Positions 1-11,387 of a stretch of DNA of 64,000 nt are shown here, one piece after another. The position numbers were made by a program, and so were the translations under genes. The stretch comes from Polynucleobacter antarcticus (GTDB lineage: Bacteria > Pseudomonadota > Gammaproteobacteria > Burkholderiales > Burkholderiaceae): contig NZ_CP028941.1 of NCBI RefSeq assembly GCF_013307245.1, forward strand, positions 806,001-870,000, given 5' to 3'. How positions within the stretch are numbered: the stretch's first letter is position 1; every line of letters starts with the position of its first letter. The notes beneath the pieces were generated by a model that saw only the letters and a list, made by a program, of their open reading frames with translations, did not search any database and was not told the DNA's origin.

Positions 1-918
1 CAATCCACAGCAGTGCTTCTGGGTTCAGCTGCGCAAGCGCATCCACAGGCTTCTAGCTTGCATGCCTTGGCGCAATTCATTGCCGCTCAAACAGGCGCTA
101 CCTTGGGCTTTTTACCGGTTGGCGGAAATGCAGTAGGTGCGAGTCTTGTAAAAGCCAATGGTGCTGGTGTTGAATCCGTGCTGTCTGGTGAGCGCCGCGC
201 TGTATTGTTAATGAACATCGAACCAGATGCCGATTTACCGAATCCTGCACTAGCCCGTGCTGCATTGGCTAAAGCTAATACGGTGATTGCTTTAAGTGCT
301 TATAAGAGTGCTGATCTCTTAGAAGTGGCAGATGTGATTTTGCCCATTACTCCTTTTACCGAGACAGTGTCGACTTTTGTGAATGCAGAAGGCTTTGCAC
401 AAACGATTCAGCCCGCTGTAAAACCTTTAGGTGATGCTCGTCCTGCCTGGAAAGTGATTCGTGCACTGGGTAGTTTATTAAATCTTGACGGCTTCTTATT
501 CAATATGCCCGAAGAAGTATTGGCCGATGCACTAGCTGAAGATTGCTCTTCGCTTCTCAACAACCAAAGTTCAGCACCTATTACGATCGCTGCAGGTAGT
601 GCGGCAACCGATGGTTTGGAGCGTATATCTGATGTCACTATCTATAGCGGTGATCCGATTGTTCGTCGTGCGCCTGCTTTGCAATTAACGCGGGATGCTA
701 AGCGCGGCAATCACGCTGGCTTAGGCCAAGCGCTTTTTGCTCAGCTAGGCCTGAAAGAGGGTGACGCGGTACAAGTCAGCCAAGGAAGTCAGTCTGTTAC
801 TTTGCCTGCGAGCCTAGAGATGAATTTAGCGGCAGGCGCTGTCAGAATTTCTGCTGGAACTTTGGCTAGCGGGCAATTAGGATCAATGTTTGGTCCTATT
901 TCAGTGATGAGAGCATAG
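1..918 (+). CDS. nuoG: NADH-quinone oxidoreductase subunit G, C-terminal part (5' end outside window)
   Basis: The reading frame is open from base 1, so the start lies upstream of the window; about 305 C-terminal residues are visible. NuoG is the large iron-sulfur subunit of the peripheral arm of complex I, which carries electrons from NADH towards quinone. The visible part belongs to the molybdopterin-oxidoreductase-like domain, with features such as [12 protein letters not shown] and [27 protein letters not shown], typical of NuoG C-termini; the Fe-S binding N-terminal domain is not in view. The last segment (about residues 220-300) is a small beta-rich region. It is followed 8 bp later by nuoH in the usual nuo order. 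A GTG at 13 could be mistaken for a start but the frame continues upstream. Confidence 0.93.
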   Translation, partial: QSTAVLLGSAAQAHPQASSLHALAQFIAAQTGATLGFLPVGGNAVGASLVKANGAGVESVLSGERRAVLLMNIEPDADLPNPALARAALAKANTVIALSAYKSADLLEVADVILPITPFTETVSTFVNAEGFAQTIQPAVKPLGDARPAWKVIRALGSLLNLDGFLFNMPEEVLADALAEDCSSLLNNQSSAPITIAAGSAATDGLERISDVTIYSGDPIVRRAPALQLTRDAKRGNHAGLGQALFAQLGLKEGDAVQVSQGSQSVTLPASLEMNLAAGAVRISAGTLASGQLGSMFGPISVMRA

Positions 919-926
919 AGAGCAGA

Positions 927-1999
927 GTGGATCAGTTCTTGAACGTCATCACTACCCAAGGCGAGGCTATTTTTGGTGTGCTATGGCCTGTCGTATGGGC
1001 ACTCATTCGTATTATTGTGATCGTATTGCCCTTGTTTGCCTGCGTTGCCTATATGACTCTGTGGGAAAGAAAGCTGATCGGTTGGATGCATATTCGTATT
1101 GGCCCCAATCGCGTTGGTCCGCTAGGACTACTCCAGCCTATTGCTGATGCATTGAAGCTCTTGATGAAGGAGATTATTTCTCCGGCGCGATCAAGTAAGG
1201 CGCTATTTATTATTGCCCCTGTGATGGTGATCATGCCCGCGTTTGCAGCATGGGCCGTAATTCCTTTTCAGGCAAAGATGGTGCTGGCAGATATCAATGC
1301 TGGACTGCTCTATGTGATGGCCATCTCCTCCATGGGTGTGTACGGCATCATTCTTGCTGGCTGGGCATCGAATTCAAAATACCCGTTCTTGGGTGCCATG
1401 CGTGCTTCTGCACAAATGATCTCTTATGAAATCGCCATGGGCTTTGCTTTAGTGACAGTGTTGTTGACATCGGGTTCACTCAATCTCAGCGCTATTGTGG
1501 TCTCGCAAGAGCAAGGCGTTTTTGCTGACATGGGGCTGAACTTTTTGTCATGGAACTGGTTGCCATTATTTCCAATGTTCTTGATCTACTTTATCTCTGG
1601 CGTTGCTGAAACCAATCGTCACCCCTTTGACGTTGTCGAAGGAGAGTCTGAGATTGTTGGCGGTCATATGGTGGAATATTCTGGCATGGCATACGCTATG
1701 TTCTTCCTGGCTGAATATGCCAACATGATCTTAATTGCAGCGCTAGCTTCAACCCTATTCTTAGGCGGCTGGTTACCTATTGTGGATCTGCCGATCTTGC
1801 GGGATATCCCGGGATTCTTCTGGTTGTTTGCCAAGACATTTATCCTTTTATCGTGTGTTATTTGGCTACGTGCGACGTTGCCGCGCTATCGTTACGATCA
1901 AATCATGCGTTTAGGTTGGAAGGTTTTATTCCAATTTGCATTTTTTGGGTGATAGTTGTTGGTGCATGGGTTGTTTCCCCATGGAATATCTGGAAATAA
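927..1999 (+). CDS. nuoH: NADH-quinone oxidoreductase subunit H, frameshifted near its 3' end
   Basis: NuoH is the membrane subunit of complex I that forms much of the quinone chamber at the junction with the peripheral arm. It starts at GTG 927, 8 bp after nuoG. The conserved loop containing [14 protein letters not shown] is near residue 60 and the [19 protein letters not shown] loop near residue 230, with about eight membrane helices. As sequenced the frame stops at 1952 after VLFQFAFFG. The family's normal end is present in the -1 frame, [16 protein letters not shown] followed by TAA at 1997-1999. Restoring one A after GTTTTA (about 1926) gives VLIPICIFW and joins both parts. This is either a sequencing/assembly error or a true truncation that removes the last membrane helix. 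Confidence 0.88.
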
Positions 2000-2010
2000 G
2001 TTGACTAATT

Positions 2011-2502
2011 ATGTTTAAGAAAATTTCCCAATTCCTTGATAGCTTGATGCTCAAAGATATCTTCACGGGTTTGTCGATTACCGGACGCTATCTCTTTAAG
2101 CCCAAAATTACGATTCAGTATCCTGAAGAAAAGACACCGCAATCACCGCGTTTTCGCGGTTTGCATGCGTTGCGTCGTTATGAAAACGGCGAAGAGCGTT
2201 GTATTGGCTGTAAATTATGTGAAGCAGTCTGCCCAGCGTATGCCATTACGATTGAAACCGCAGAGCGCGATGACGGCACACGTCGTACTAGTCGCTATGA
2301 CATTGATTTAACTAAATGTATTTTCTGTGGCTTCTGTGAAGAAGCTTGTCCTGTCGATGCCATTGTTGAAACGAACATCTTCGAATACTTTGGCGATAAG
2401 CGGGGTGATTTGTACTTCACCAAAGATATGCTTTTGGCAGTAGGCGATAAGTATGAAAAAGATATTGCCGTGAACCGCGCAGCTGATGCACCTTATCGTT
2501 AA
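2011..2502 (+). CDS. nuoI: NADH-quinone oxidoreductase subunit I (2[4Fe-4S])
   Basis: NuoI carries clusters N6a and N6b, which pass electrons towards the terminal cluster beside the quinone site. The 163-residue protein has the two expected ferredoxin motifs: [12 protein letters not shown] with Cys 64, 67, 70 and 74, and [12 protein letters not shown] with Cys 103, 106, 109 and 113. Length and spacing are normal for the family. It begins at ATG 2011, 11 bp after the restored nuoH stop, and nuoJ follows after 21 bp, so it sits inside the operon. The N-terminal amphipathic segment (residues 1-30) is the usual membrane anchor. Confidence 0.97.
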   Translation: MFKKISQFLDSLMLKDIFTGLSITGRYLFKPKITIQYPEEKTPQSPRFRGLHALRRYENGEERCIGCKLCEAVCPAYAITIETAERDDGTRRTSRYDIDLTKCIFCGFCEEACPVDAIVETNIFEYFGDKRGDLYFTKDMLLAVGDKYEKDIAVNRAADAPYR

Positions 2503-2523
2503 TCGAATCGAGTACAAGAACTG

Positions 2524-3171
2524 ATGACATTCGATCCTTCTACATTATTTGCGGTATTTTTTTATGCCTTTGCTGGACTTTTGGTGTTTTCAGCATTGCG
2601 AGTCGTGACTGCTAGAAATCCCGTGCATGCTGCACTGTTTTTGATCTTGGCTTTCTTCTGCGCTTCTGGTTTATGGATCCTGCTTAAGGCTGAATTTTTG
2701 AGTTTGGCTTTGATCCTGGTCTATGTCGGTGCGGTGATGGTGCTCTTCCTGTTTGTGGTGATGATGTTAGATCTGGACCTTGAGCATCTCCGTCGCGACT
2801 TTAAGAAATATTTACCGGTTGCCTTTTTGATGGGTGCCGTGATTGTGCTGGAGCTATCGATCGTCTTGATTCGGAGCTTTGTTGGTACAAACGCACCAGT
2901 TCAGCAAATGCCTGAAGACATCATGGCAAACAATACTTTAGCTCTAGGCATGTTGATCTTCGTTGATTACGTCTATGCATTTGAGGTTGCTGGTGTAATA
3001 CTTTTTGTTGCAATTATTGCAGCGGTGGCTCTGACATTGCGAAACCGCAAAGACTCCAAATCTCAAAACATCCATGAGCAAGTCAATGTCAATGCTGCTG
3101 ATCGGATGCGAATTGTAAAAATGGATTCTGATATGGGTGCCAAGCAAGATTCACGAGGGGAAAAGCAATGA
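2524..3171 (+). CDS. nuoJ: NADH-quinone oxidoreductase subunit J
   Basis: NuoJ is a complex I membrane subunit that lies between NuoH and the antiporter-like subunits. The 215-residue sequence has about five hydrophobic helices. The conserved stretch [25 protein letters not shown] around residues 60-80 contains the glycine of the pi-bulge helix known from this family. A charged cytoplasmic tail of about 40 residues follows ([11 protein letters not shown] onward). Its stop codon overlaps the start of nuoK by 4 bp (ATGA), the usual arrangement. Confidence 0.96.
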   Translation: MTFDPSTLFAVFFYAFAGLLVFSALRVVTARNPVHAALFLILAFFCASGLWILLKAEFLSLALILVYVGAVMVLFLFVVMMLDLDLEHLRRDFKKYLPVAFLMGAVIVLELSIVLIRSFVGTNAPVQQMPEDIMANNTLALGMLIFVDYVYAFEVAGVILFVAIIAAVALTLRNRKDSKSQNIHEQVNVNAADRMRIVKMDSDMGAKQDSRGEKQ

Positions 3172-3476
3172 CTATTACCCTAGCGCACTACTTAGTACTC
3201 GGTGCCATTTTGTTTTCAACTAGTGTGGTTGGCATTTTCTTAAATCGTAAGAATGTCATCGTGCTTTTGATGGCAATTGAACTCATGCTGTTGTCGGTAA
3301 ATATGAACTTTATTGCCTTCTCTCATTATTTGGGGGATATGGCAGGTCAAGTGTTTGTATTCTTTATTTTGACTGTCGCTGCTGCTGAAGCAGCTATCGG
3401 CTTGGCTATTTTGGTTGTGCTCTTCCGCAAAGTTGACACCATCAATGCTGAAGACCTTGATCATTTAAAAGGCTAG
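3168..3476 (+). CDS. nuoK: NADH-quinone oxidoreductase subunit K
   Basis: NuoK is a small three-helix membrane subunit of complex I, related to MrpC, with two buried glutamates used in proton translocation. Both are visible: Glu38 in [13 protein letters not shown] and the Glu in [14 protein letters not shown] near residue 74. At 102 residues it is of normal length. It overlaps nuoJ by 4 bp at its start, and nuoL begins 2 bp after its stop. Confidence 0.97.
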   Translation: MTITLAHYLVLGAILFSTSVVGIFLNRKNVIVLLMAIELMLLSVNMNFIAFSHYLGDMAGQVFVFFILTVAAAEAAIGLAILVVLFRKVDTINAEDLDHLKG

Positions 3477-3478
3477 TC

Positions 3479-5528
3479 ATGCAATTAACCTTAACGCTTC
3501 CTGTTCTTTGCGCAATTCCTTTGGCGCCATTATTGGGTTCGATGATTGCTAGGTTTTTTTGGTACTAAATTAGGTGGTAATCGCATTGGTCATGGTGCTT
3601 GCCAGTTTGTGACTATTTTGGGCGTTACCGTTGCGTTCGTCTTATCCTGTTTTGTATTGGTTCAGGTGATGGACGGTTTCTATTTCAACGGTACGGTATA
3701 TCGTTGGATGGAGTTGGGCGAACTCAATCTGGATATTGGTTTCTTAATCGACCCACTGACCTCTACCATGATGTGTGTCGTGACCTTTGTTTCTTTGATG
3801 GTCCACATCTACACCATTGGCTATATGAAAGGGGAGGAGGGTTATAACCGCTTCTTCTCTTACATCTCGCTCTTTACCTTTGCGATGCTGATGCTGGTGA
3901 TGAGTAATAACCTTCTGCAGCTATTTTTTGGTTGGGAAGCAGTTGGCGTCGTATCTTATTTATTGATTGGTTTTTATTACGAGCGTCAGTCGGCTGTCTT
4001 TGCCAATATGAAGGCTTTTTTGGTAAACCGCATAGGTGACTTTGGATTTATTTTAGGCATTGGCATTCTGTTAGCTGGTACTGGCTCCTTGAACTACGAT
4101 GTGATCTTTTCTCAGAACACCGCATTAGCGGCCCAAACCTTGCCTGGTACGAGTTGGAATCTGCTGACAGTAGCTTGTATCTGCCTATTTATTGGAGCGA
4201 TGGGTAAATCAGCTCAGTTTCCTTTGCATGTCTGGTTGCCAGACTCCATGGAAGGTCCAACACCAATTTCTGCATTGATTCATGCGGCGACGATGGTGAC
4301 AGCGGGCATCTTCATGGTGTCACGCATGTCCCCCTTATTTGAGCTTTCTGATGTGGCCTTGAGTTTCATCTTGGTGATTGGTTCGATTACAGCGCTCTTC
4401 ATGGGATTTCTCGGTATTGTGCAAAACGATATCAAGCGCGTAGTAGCGTATTCCACTCTGTCGCAGCTTGGCTATATGACCGTTGCACTGGGTGTTTCTG
4501 CTTACCCAGTTGCTATCTTCCATTTAATGACCCATGCTTTCTTTAAAGCCTTGTTGTTCCTTGGTGCAGGTAGTGTGATTCTGGGCATGCATCACGAGCA
4601 AGATATGCGCAAGATGGGTGGCCTTTGGAAATACATGCCCGTCACCTGTTTGATGATGTTGCTAGGAAGCCTTGCACTCATCGGTACGCCATTCTTCTCT
4701 GGCTTCTATTCAAAAGATTCGATTATTGAAGCGGTTGCCGCTAGTAATATTCCTGGCGCTGGTTTTGCATACTTCGCCGTGATGGCGAGTGTATTTGTTA
4801 CAGCGCTGTATTCATTCCGCCTATATTTTTATGTGTTCCATGGCAAATCTCGCTGGGGTCATGCCGATGCTCACCATCATGCCCATGCAGAGCAGGGCGA
4901 TGACCATGCGCATCATGGCTTAGCACCTGGAGAGAAGCCCCATGAGTCTGCATTGGTAGTGACTTTGCCTCTCATACTCTTGGCGATTCCATCCGTGATT
5001 ATTGGTTACTACACCATTACGCCATTATTGTTCGGTACCTTCTTTGGTGATTCTATCTTCATCGATTTGGCCAAGCATCCAGCCATGAAAGAGATCTCTG
5101 AAGCATTTCATGGTCCTGTAGCGATGGCGATCCATTCCTTTACCTCTCCCGTTTTGTTACTCCTAGTGTTAGGTGTGTTGGCTGCTGCGATTGGCTATCT
5201 GTGGGCGCCAAAGTTGCCCGCTCAGTTTGCACAAGCACTAGCCCCTGTAAAGAAGCTCTTGGATAACAAATACTATTTAGACGATTTAAACCAGACAGTA
5301 TTTGCCAAGGGTCTTCTTTGGATTGGACGCGTTTTGTGGCATCGCGGAGATCAACAGGCTATTGATGGCTTTTTGGTTAACGGAAGTGCTTATGCCGTGG
5401 GACGCTTCTCCGCAGTGATTCGTCATTTGCAATCTGGATATTTGTATCACTATGCCTTTGCAATGATTGCAGGCCTAGCGGTATTGCTGGCCTGGGTTTT
5501 GTATGCCTACTTGCCTTTTGTTCGCTAG
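3479..5528 (+). CDS. nuoL: NADH-quinone oxidoreductase subunit L, frameshifted near its start
   Basis: NuoL is the distal antiporter-like proton-pumping subunit of complex I with its long lateral helix. The natural start is ATG 3479, giving MQLTLTLPVLCAIPLAPLLG, which matches the family's N-terminus. As sequenced that frame ends at a TAA near 3567. The rest of the protein continues in the +1 frame from about 3552. Removing one A from GCTAGG (about 3551) gives the expected AGFFGTKLGG and a 682-residue product. Key motifs follow: FGWEAVGVVSYLLIG, the proton-channel lysine and histidine helices, and KDSIIEAV. A histidine-rich loop (GHADAHHHAHAEQGDDHAHH) lies near residues 458-478. A TTG at 3546 could only give a protein lacking the first helix. 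Confidence 0.88.
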
Positions 5529-5552
5529 ACCCTTGTTATTTAAATTGCTATC

Positions 5553-7019
5553 ATGATTCTTTCTTTCGCCATCTGGATTCCAATTTTCTTTGGAATCATT
5601 ATTTTGTTTTACGGCTCGGATAAGCCTAGTGCAGGAGTCCGTTGGTTGGCGCTAGTAGGTTCAGTATTGGGATTCCTTGCGACATTGCCGCTCATCATCA
5701 ATTTTGATGTTGCTAACCCCGGCATGCAATTTGTGGAAAAGATCAGCTGGATTCCACGTTACGACATTAATTACTACTTAGGTATTGATGGCATCTCAGT
5801 ATGGTTTATTGTGCTGACCGCCTTTATTAATATTTTTGTGGTGATTGCTGCTTGGGAGGTGATAGATAAGAAGGTATCGCAGTACATGGCTTCATTCATG
5901 ATCCTCTCGGGTCTGATGATTGGTGTGTTTGCTGCTCTAGATGCCTTGCTGTTTTATGTATTCTTTGAAGCAACCTTGATCCCGATGTACATCATTATTG
6001 GGGTGTGGGGCGGTCATAACCGCATCTATGCGGCATTTAAGTTCTTCTTGTATACCTTGTTGGGTTCCTTATTAACCTTAGTGGCCATACTGTACCTGTA
6101 CAACGTGACCAATACCTTTGATATCTTGGCTTGGCATAATGCTCGCCTAGACATCGTTGAACAAATTCTATTGTTCTTTGCATTCTTCATGGCGTTTGCA
6201 GTCAAAGTGCCCATGTGGCCATTGCACACTTGGTTGCCAGATGTACACGTTGAGGCGCCAACGGGGGGCTCTGTTGTACTGGCTGCCATTATGTTGAAAC
6301 TCGGTGCCTATGGTTTCCTGCGTTTCTCGCTACCGATTGCGCCAGATGCCAGTCAGTACCTCGGGCCATTCATTATTTTCTTATCCTTGGTGGCGGTGAT
6401 TTATGTCGGTGCAGTAGCCCTTGTGCAACAAGATATGAAAAAGCTGGTCGCCTATTCATCCGTCGCGCATATGGGTTTTGTTACCCTCGGATTCTTCTTA
6501 TTTAGTCCGCTCGGTATTGAGGGCGGTATTGTCCAAATGATTTCGCATGGCTTTATTGCTGGTGCTATGTTCTTGTCTATCGGTGTCTTATATGACCGTA
6601 TGCATACTCGCCAAATTGCAGATTACGGTGGCGTAGTCCATCGCATGCCAGCATTCACGGCATTTGCAGTACTCATGGCGATGGCCAATTGCGGTTTGCC
6701 GGCTACTTCAGGTTTCGTGGGTGAGTTCATGGTGATCTTGGCAGCGGTAGATTATGACTTTACGATTGGCCTCTTGGCTGCTACCGCCTTGATATTGGGT
6801 GCTGCTTACTCACTATGGATGGTGAAGCGAGTATTTTTTGGTCCCATTGCCAATGAACATGTTGCAGCATTAAAAGATCTGAATGCACGTGAGTATTTCA
6901 TGATGACCGTGCTATCTATTTGTGTGATTGGTATGGGCGTTTATCCAAAGCCATTTACTGACCTGATTCATCCATCCGTTATTCACCTGTTGCAGCATGT
7001 TGCTGTCAGCAAACTCTGA
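5553..7019 (+). CDS. nuoM: NADH-quinone oxidoreductase subunit M
   Basis: NuoM is the second antiporter-like, proton-pumping membrane subunit of complex I. The 488-residue protein starts at ATG 5553 and has about 14 helices. Conserved features are FFEATLIPMYIIIGVWGG near residues 135-150, KVPMWPLHTWLPDVHVEAPT near 215-235 (lysine helix and HTWLPDAHVEAP-type motif), and QQDMKKLVAYSSVAHMGF near 295. It lies 24 bp after nuoL and 10 bp before nuoN. No frameshift is seen here, unlike nuoH and nuoL. Confidence 0.97.
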   Translation: MILSFAIWIPIFFGIIILFYGSDKPSAGVRWLALVGSVLGFLATLPLIINFDVANPGMQFVEKISWIPRYDINYYLGIDGISVWFIVLTAFINIFVVIAAWEVIDKKVSQYMASFMILSGLMIGVFAALDALLFYVFFEATLIPMYIIIGVWGGHNRIYAAFKFFLYTLLGSLLTLVAILYLYNVTNTFDILAWHNARLDIVEQILLFFAFFMAFAVKVPMWPLHTWLPDVHVEAPTGGSVVLAAIMLKLGAYGFLRFSLPIAPDASQYLGPFIIFLSLVAVIYVGAVALVQQDMKKLVAYSSVAHMGFVTLGFFLFSPLGIEGGIVQMISHGFIAGAMFLSIGVLYDRMHTRQIADYGGVVHRMPAFTAFAVLMAMANCGLPATSGFVGEFMVILAAVDYDFTIGLLAATALILGAAYSLWMVKRVFFGPIANEHVAALKDLNAREYFMMTVLSICVIGMGVYPKPFTDLIHPSVIHLLQHVAVSKL

Positions 7020-7029
7020 GTAAAAGCAT

Positions 7030-8535
7030 ATGCAAGCATTCGACCTATACGCCATCCTGCCAGAACTTGTTTTACTGGTAGCGGCTACTCTCTTGCTGGT
7101 AATCAGTGCTTTTGTTCCTGAGCGTCAAGTTGCTACACCAGGTGTAGAGCAGGATATTTTCCATACACCACGTGGTGTAGGGTTTGTATATTTCTTTTCT
7201 ATTATTTTGCTGGTCTATTTGATTATTGCTTTTGTTGCCCGTATAGGTGACGAATCTTTATTGGCTATGAATGGCCTATTTCAATCCGATCCGATCTCTA
7301 ATCTTTTAAAAGCCTGTTCATGCGGTGCCATCTTAGTGAGCTTGATATATTCCAAACAGTACCTTAAAGATCGTGCCTTGTTCCGTCCTGATTTTATTGT
7401 GTTGGTATTGCTAGCTTTACTAGGTCAAATGGTATTGATCTCGGGCTCTAACCTTCTCACTTTGTATCTAGGTCTTGAGCTGATGGCTTTGCCTACGTAT
7501 GCCTTAGTAGCGATGCGTCACAGTCACGAGAAGAGTGTTGAGGCTGCTGTGAAGTATTTCATTTTAGGTGCCCTAGCATCAGGCTTCTTGTTATATGGCA
7601 TGTCGATGCTTTATGGCGTTACTGGCTCATTAGATTTAGTAGAGATCTTTAGAACCGTTGCCGACCCCCGTGTTAATCACTTGGTGATGGCCTTTGGTTT
7701 GGTATTTATTGTCTCTGGCTTAGCGTTCAAGTTAGGGGTAGTGCCATTTCATATGTGGGTACCGGATGTCTATCAAGGTGCGCCAACAGCAGTGACTCTG
7801 ATGATTGCTGCAGCCCCTAAGATTGCTGCATTTGCCTTGCTGTTCCGTTTGCTAGTAAATACCTTATTACCACTGCTGGGCGATTGGCAGCCGATGTTGA
7901 TCATATTAGCGGTATTGTCTTTGGTGCTAGGCAATGTGACCGCAATTGCTCAAACGAATATTAAGCGTATGTTGGCCTATTCTGCGATTGCGCAAATGGG
8001 CTTTGTATTGCTTGGAATGCTTTCAGTATTTGATGACCATGCTTTTAGTGCATCGATGTTCTATGCAATTACTTACGTCTTAACGACTTTGGGAAGCTTC
8101 GGTCTCTTAATGATGTTATCTCGTAAGGGTCATGATTGCGAGACCTTAGATGATCTCAAAGGCTTAAATAAACGCCACCCTTGGTTTGCATTTATCGGTT
8201 TGGTGATGATGTTCTCCCTGGCAGGTATTCCGCCAACGGTTGGCTTTGCTGCAAAGCTGGGAATATTAGAAGCCTTGGTAGATGCTGAGTACACTGCCTT
8301 AGCAGTGATTGCGGTGATTGCTTCCTTGATAGGCGCTTTCTACTATCTGAGAGTGGTGAAGATCATGTACTTTGATGAGCCTAAAGAAGAGCACGCTTCT
8401 GAAATCTCTGGATCTGGATTTGCTCGCGGGATTTTGGGTCTCAATGCGATTGCTGTCCTTGCCTTAGGGATTTTCCCTGCTAGCTTGATGGCACTTTGCT
8501 TAGATACCATGCGCCGCACTTTATTGGGTACTTAG
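7030..8535 (+). CDS. nuoN: NADH-quinone oxidoreductase subunit N
   Basis: NuoN is the third antiporter-like membrane subunit of complex I. The 501-residue sequence has the family landmarks [42 protein letters not shown] and [21 protein letters not shown], covering the helices with the essential glutamate and lysines. It is the last gene of the nuo operon and is followed by a strong rho-independent terminator at 8569-8589. Confidence 0.97.
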   Translation: MQAFDLYAILPELVLLVAATLLLVISAFVPERQVATPGVEQDIFHTPRGVGFVYFFSIILLVYLIIAFVARIGDESLLAMNGLFQSDPISNLLKACSCGAILVSLIYSKQYLKDRALFRPDFIVLVLLALLGQMVLISGSNLLTLYLGLELMALPTYALVAMRHSHEKSVEAAVKYFILGALASGFLLYGMSMLYGVTGSLDLVEIFRTVADPRVNHLVMAFGLVFIVSGLAFKLGVVPFHMWVPDVYQGAPTAVTLMIAAAPKIAAFALLFRLLVNTLLPLLGDWQPMLIILAVLSLVLGNVTAIAQTNIKRMLAYSAIAQMGFVLLGMLSVFDDHAFSASMFYAITYVLTTLGSFGLLMMLSRKGHDCETLDDLKGLNKRHPWFAFIGLVMMFSLAGIPPTVGFAAKLGILEALVDAEYTALAVIAVIASLIGAFYYLRVVKIMYFDEPKEEHASEISGSGFARGILGLNAIAVLALGIFPASLMALCLDTMRRTLLGT

Positions 8536-8568
8536 GCTGTTTACTAGCAAGCAAATAAGCTAAAGAAG

Positions 8569-8589
8569 GGCTCCTGCTAGGAGCCTTTT
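8569..8589 (+). terminator. rho-independent terminator of the nuo operon
   Basis: A perfect 7-bp stem GGCTCCT/AGGAGCC with a 3-nt loop (GCT) is followed directly by TTTT and a T-rich stretch. It lies 33 bp after the nuoN stop and upstream of the Nudix gene, so it should end the complex I transcript. Confidence 0.8.
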
Positions 8590-8645
8590 GCTTTAATGAC
8601 ATTTAGATTTTGTATTATGGCTAATCTGCCTATGAAAGTTTACTG

Positions 8646-9245
8646 ATGACTGAAAAATTCTTTAAAGATCTTCCGACTGGCGATCAGCATTTGAAAGAAG
8701 AGCGCCTCTCTGGCGAGGATATCTACGACGGCATCTTTCTGAAGATGAAGCGTGATCAAGTAGGTTTGCCTAATGGTAAGCAGGCAATTCGTGAGTACTT
8801 AACGCATCCTGGCGCTGTTGCCATCTTGGCAATCTTGGACGATGGCAGGGTATTGATGGAGCGCCAGTACCGCTATCCGATTGCAAAAGCATGCTTGGAG
8901 ATTCCTGCAGGTAAGCTAGAGCCTGGTGAAGATCGCCTACTATGCGCACAGCGTGAGTTGGAAGAAGAGACCGGATATCGCGCTACTTCTTGGAGTTTTA
9001 TCCGCCGTATACATCCGGTGATCTCTTATTCAACAGAATTTATTGATATCTACTTAGCTGAAGGTCTGGTTTCTGGAAAAAGCCACTTAGATGAGGAAGA
9101 GTTTTTGGATGTATTTGCTGCGCCTTTAGAGCAGTTAATAGAGTGGGTAGAGCAGGGTGAGATTACTGATGTCAAAACCACGATTTCTGCCTATTGGCTG
9201 GATCGCTATCGGCGTGGCTTAGTCAAGCCTGTGCCGCTCAGCTAG
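8646..9245 (+). CDS. Nudix hydrolase, ADP-ribose pyrophosphatase (NudF-like)
   Basis: Predicted to split ADP-ribose or similar nucleoside-diphosphate sugars into AMP and a sugar phosphate. A complete Nudix box is present at residues 89-111: Gly89, Glu95, then REL-EEETG at 103-110, the Mg-binding site. It is preceded by the AILDDGRVLMERQYRYP strand and PAGK typical of the ADP-ribose pyrophosphatase subfamily. At 199 residues it is of normal length. It follows the nuo terminator, so it has its own promoter in 8590-8645. The exact substrate cannot be told from sequence. Confidence 0.9.
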   Translation: MTEKFFKDLPTGDQHLKEERLSGEDIYDGIFLKMKRDQVGLPNGKQAIREYLTHPGAVAILAILDDGRVLMERQYRYPIAKACLEIPAGKLEPGEDRLLCAQRELEEETGYRATSWSFIRRIHPVISYSTEFIDIYLAEGLVSGKSHLDEEEFLDVFAAPLEQLIEWVEQGEITDVKTTISAYWLDRYRRGLVKPVPLS

Positions 9246-9309
9246 TACTTTGAAAATCCTATTAAAATGAGGGTGTTGAATTTAACATTTATGCCCCGAT
9301 ATAGGTCTT

Positions 9310-9846
9310 ATGAAAGTTTATAACCTCGCTTGCCCGCTGGACCATCGCTTTGAGGGATGGTTTGCCTCTGAACAGGATTGTCTTGATCAGCAAGATACCG
9401 GAATGCTTGCCTGCCCTCTTTGTGACAGCACCGAGATTCAGAGGATGCCTTCAGCCCCACACATCGCCAGATCAGGGACTAGTCAGCGTGACTCCGGATC
9501 TACTGAGTTAACTGTCGGAACTCCTGACGGAGCTATTAACACTGGGGTAGCTAAGGCAAGTACGCCATTAACTGGAGATGTTATTGCGATGACCGGTCAG
9601 GACCATTCTCAATTGGAGGCAAAAGTGCAGGCCGCCTTTTTAAAGGGAATGCGTGAGCTGATGGTGCGCTCTGAGGATGTGGGTGAGGGATTTGCCGAAG
9701 AGGCTCGAAAAATTCACTATAAAGAATCCCCTGAGAGAAGTATTCGTGGGCATACCACTTTGGACGAAGCTGAAGCTTTGCGTGATGAAGGTATCGATGT
9801 AATGGCGGTGCCGATGTTGCCTGCCTTTAAAAATACCTTGCAGTAG
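9310..9846 (+). CDS. DUF1178 family protein
   Basis: A 178-residue protein of the DUF1178 family, widespread in proteobacteria and of unknown function. The N-terminus MKVYNLACPLDHRFEGWF is diagnostic, with Cys8 and His12, and CPLC at residues 35-38. Four cysteines (8, 24, 35, 38) could bind a metal, an inference from their zinc-ribbon-like pattern. The C-terminal half is charged and holds a motif of the type HYKESPERSIRGHTTLDEAEALRDEGI. In Burkholderiales this gene is commonly found next to a Nudix gene, as here. Confidence 0.88.
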   Translation: MKVYNLACPLDHRFEGWFASEQDCLDQQDTGMLACPLCDSTEIQRMPSAPHIARSGTSQRDSGSTELTVGTPDGAINTGVAKASTPLTGDVIAMTGQDHSQLEAKVQAAFLKGMRELMVRSEDVGEGFAEEARKIHYKESPERSIRGHTTLDEAEALRDEGIDVMAVPMLPAFKNTLQ

Positions 9847-9931
9847 CAGACTACCCCTGATTTATCCTATACTTGGCAAATGCCAAAGCTCAAATAAGCG
9901 CGGCCTAATCGAGAACTGAGGATAGGAGTAA

Positions 9932-10690
<759 letters not shown>

Positions 10691-10733
10691 ATCACTTCCT
10701 CTTATCTATAGAAACTCATTGAGAGCTTAAGGA

Positions 10734-11387
10734 GTGACCTTTCTGGATATCCTTGCTCAATTGGCGCAAGGAGTTTCTTATACTGTTGTCGTGACACTGG
10801 TGTGCTCTTCGACGGGCTTGCTGGTGGGTCTGACCTTAGCCAGCTTGCGCCATCTTCAATACAAATGGGTAGTGCCTTGGATTGATTTTTACACCTATGT
10901 ATTTCGGGGGGTTCCGGTACTCGTATTGCTCTTCATGGTGTATTTTGGTTTACCCAGTATTGGTTTTAAAGTCCCTCCATTGATGGCCATGGCTTTAAGT
11001 CTCGGCTTAGTAGCTTCGGCATATTTGGCAGAGGTCTTTAGGGGTGCGTTTAATTCTATCGACAAGAATGAAGTCCTTGCTGCCGAGGCTATGGGGATGA
11101 GCCGTATTCAGGTACTTTGGTATATCGAGCTGCCACAGATGCTGCGGTTTTCTGTACCTGGCATGGTGAATGAATTTACCTCCGTATTAAAGTATTCACC
11201 CTTCGCTTATACCGTCGGCATTCCAGAAATAACTAAGCAAGCAATGACCCTTACTGCAACCACATTACGTGGAGTAGAGATCTACTTGGCTGTGGGTGTT
11301 CTTTATTTTATGATTTATCGAGTGTGCTTATTTGGGGTTCAACTGCTGAGTAAGCGATACCAGATTCCAGGCATCCAACCAGCATGA
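10734..11387 (+). CDS. Amino-acid ABC transporter permease (HisM/GltJ type)
   Basis: A 217-residue inner-membrane permease of the polar amino-acid family. It has about five helices and the EAA loop EVLAAEAMGMSRIQVLWYIELPQMLRF around residues 125-151, which contacts the ATPase. The GTG start at 10734 touches its apparent Shine-Dalgarno AAGGAG, which is too close; GAGAG at 10721-10725 would be better spaced, or a CTG at 10743 could be used. The stop codon overlaps a 25-codon ORF (ATGA). Confidence 0.9.
   Translation: MTFLDILAQLAQGVSYTVVVTLVCSSTGLLVGLTLASLRHLQYKWVVPWIDFYTYVFRGVPVLVLLFMVYFGLPSIGFKVPPLMAMALSLGLVASAYLAEVFRGAFNSIDKNEVLAAEAMGMSRIQVLWYIELPQMLRFSVPGMVNEFTSVLKYSPFAYTVGIPEITKQAMTLTATTLRGVEIYLAVGVLYFMIYRVCLFGVQLLSKRYQIPGIQPA

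Noticed and set aside
3546..3551. TTG 3546 as the natural start of nuoL
   Set aside because: The conserved N-terminal helix is encoded upstream from ATG 3479 in another frame, so the apparent start is an effect of the frameshift.
9873..9886. TTGGCA-AA-TGCCAA inverted repeat upstream of the amino-acid transporter
   Set aside because: A 6-bp repeat with a 2-base centre is too short to claim as an operator; a sigma-54 -24/-12 reading fails because GG and GC are 11 rather than 10 bases apart.
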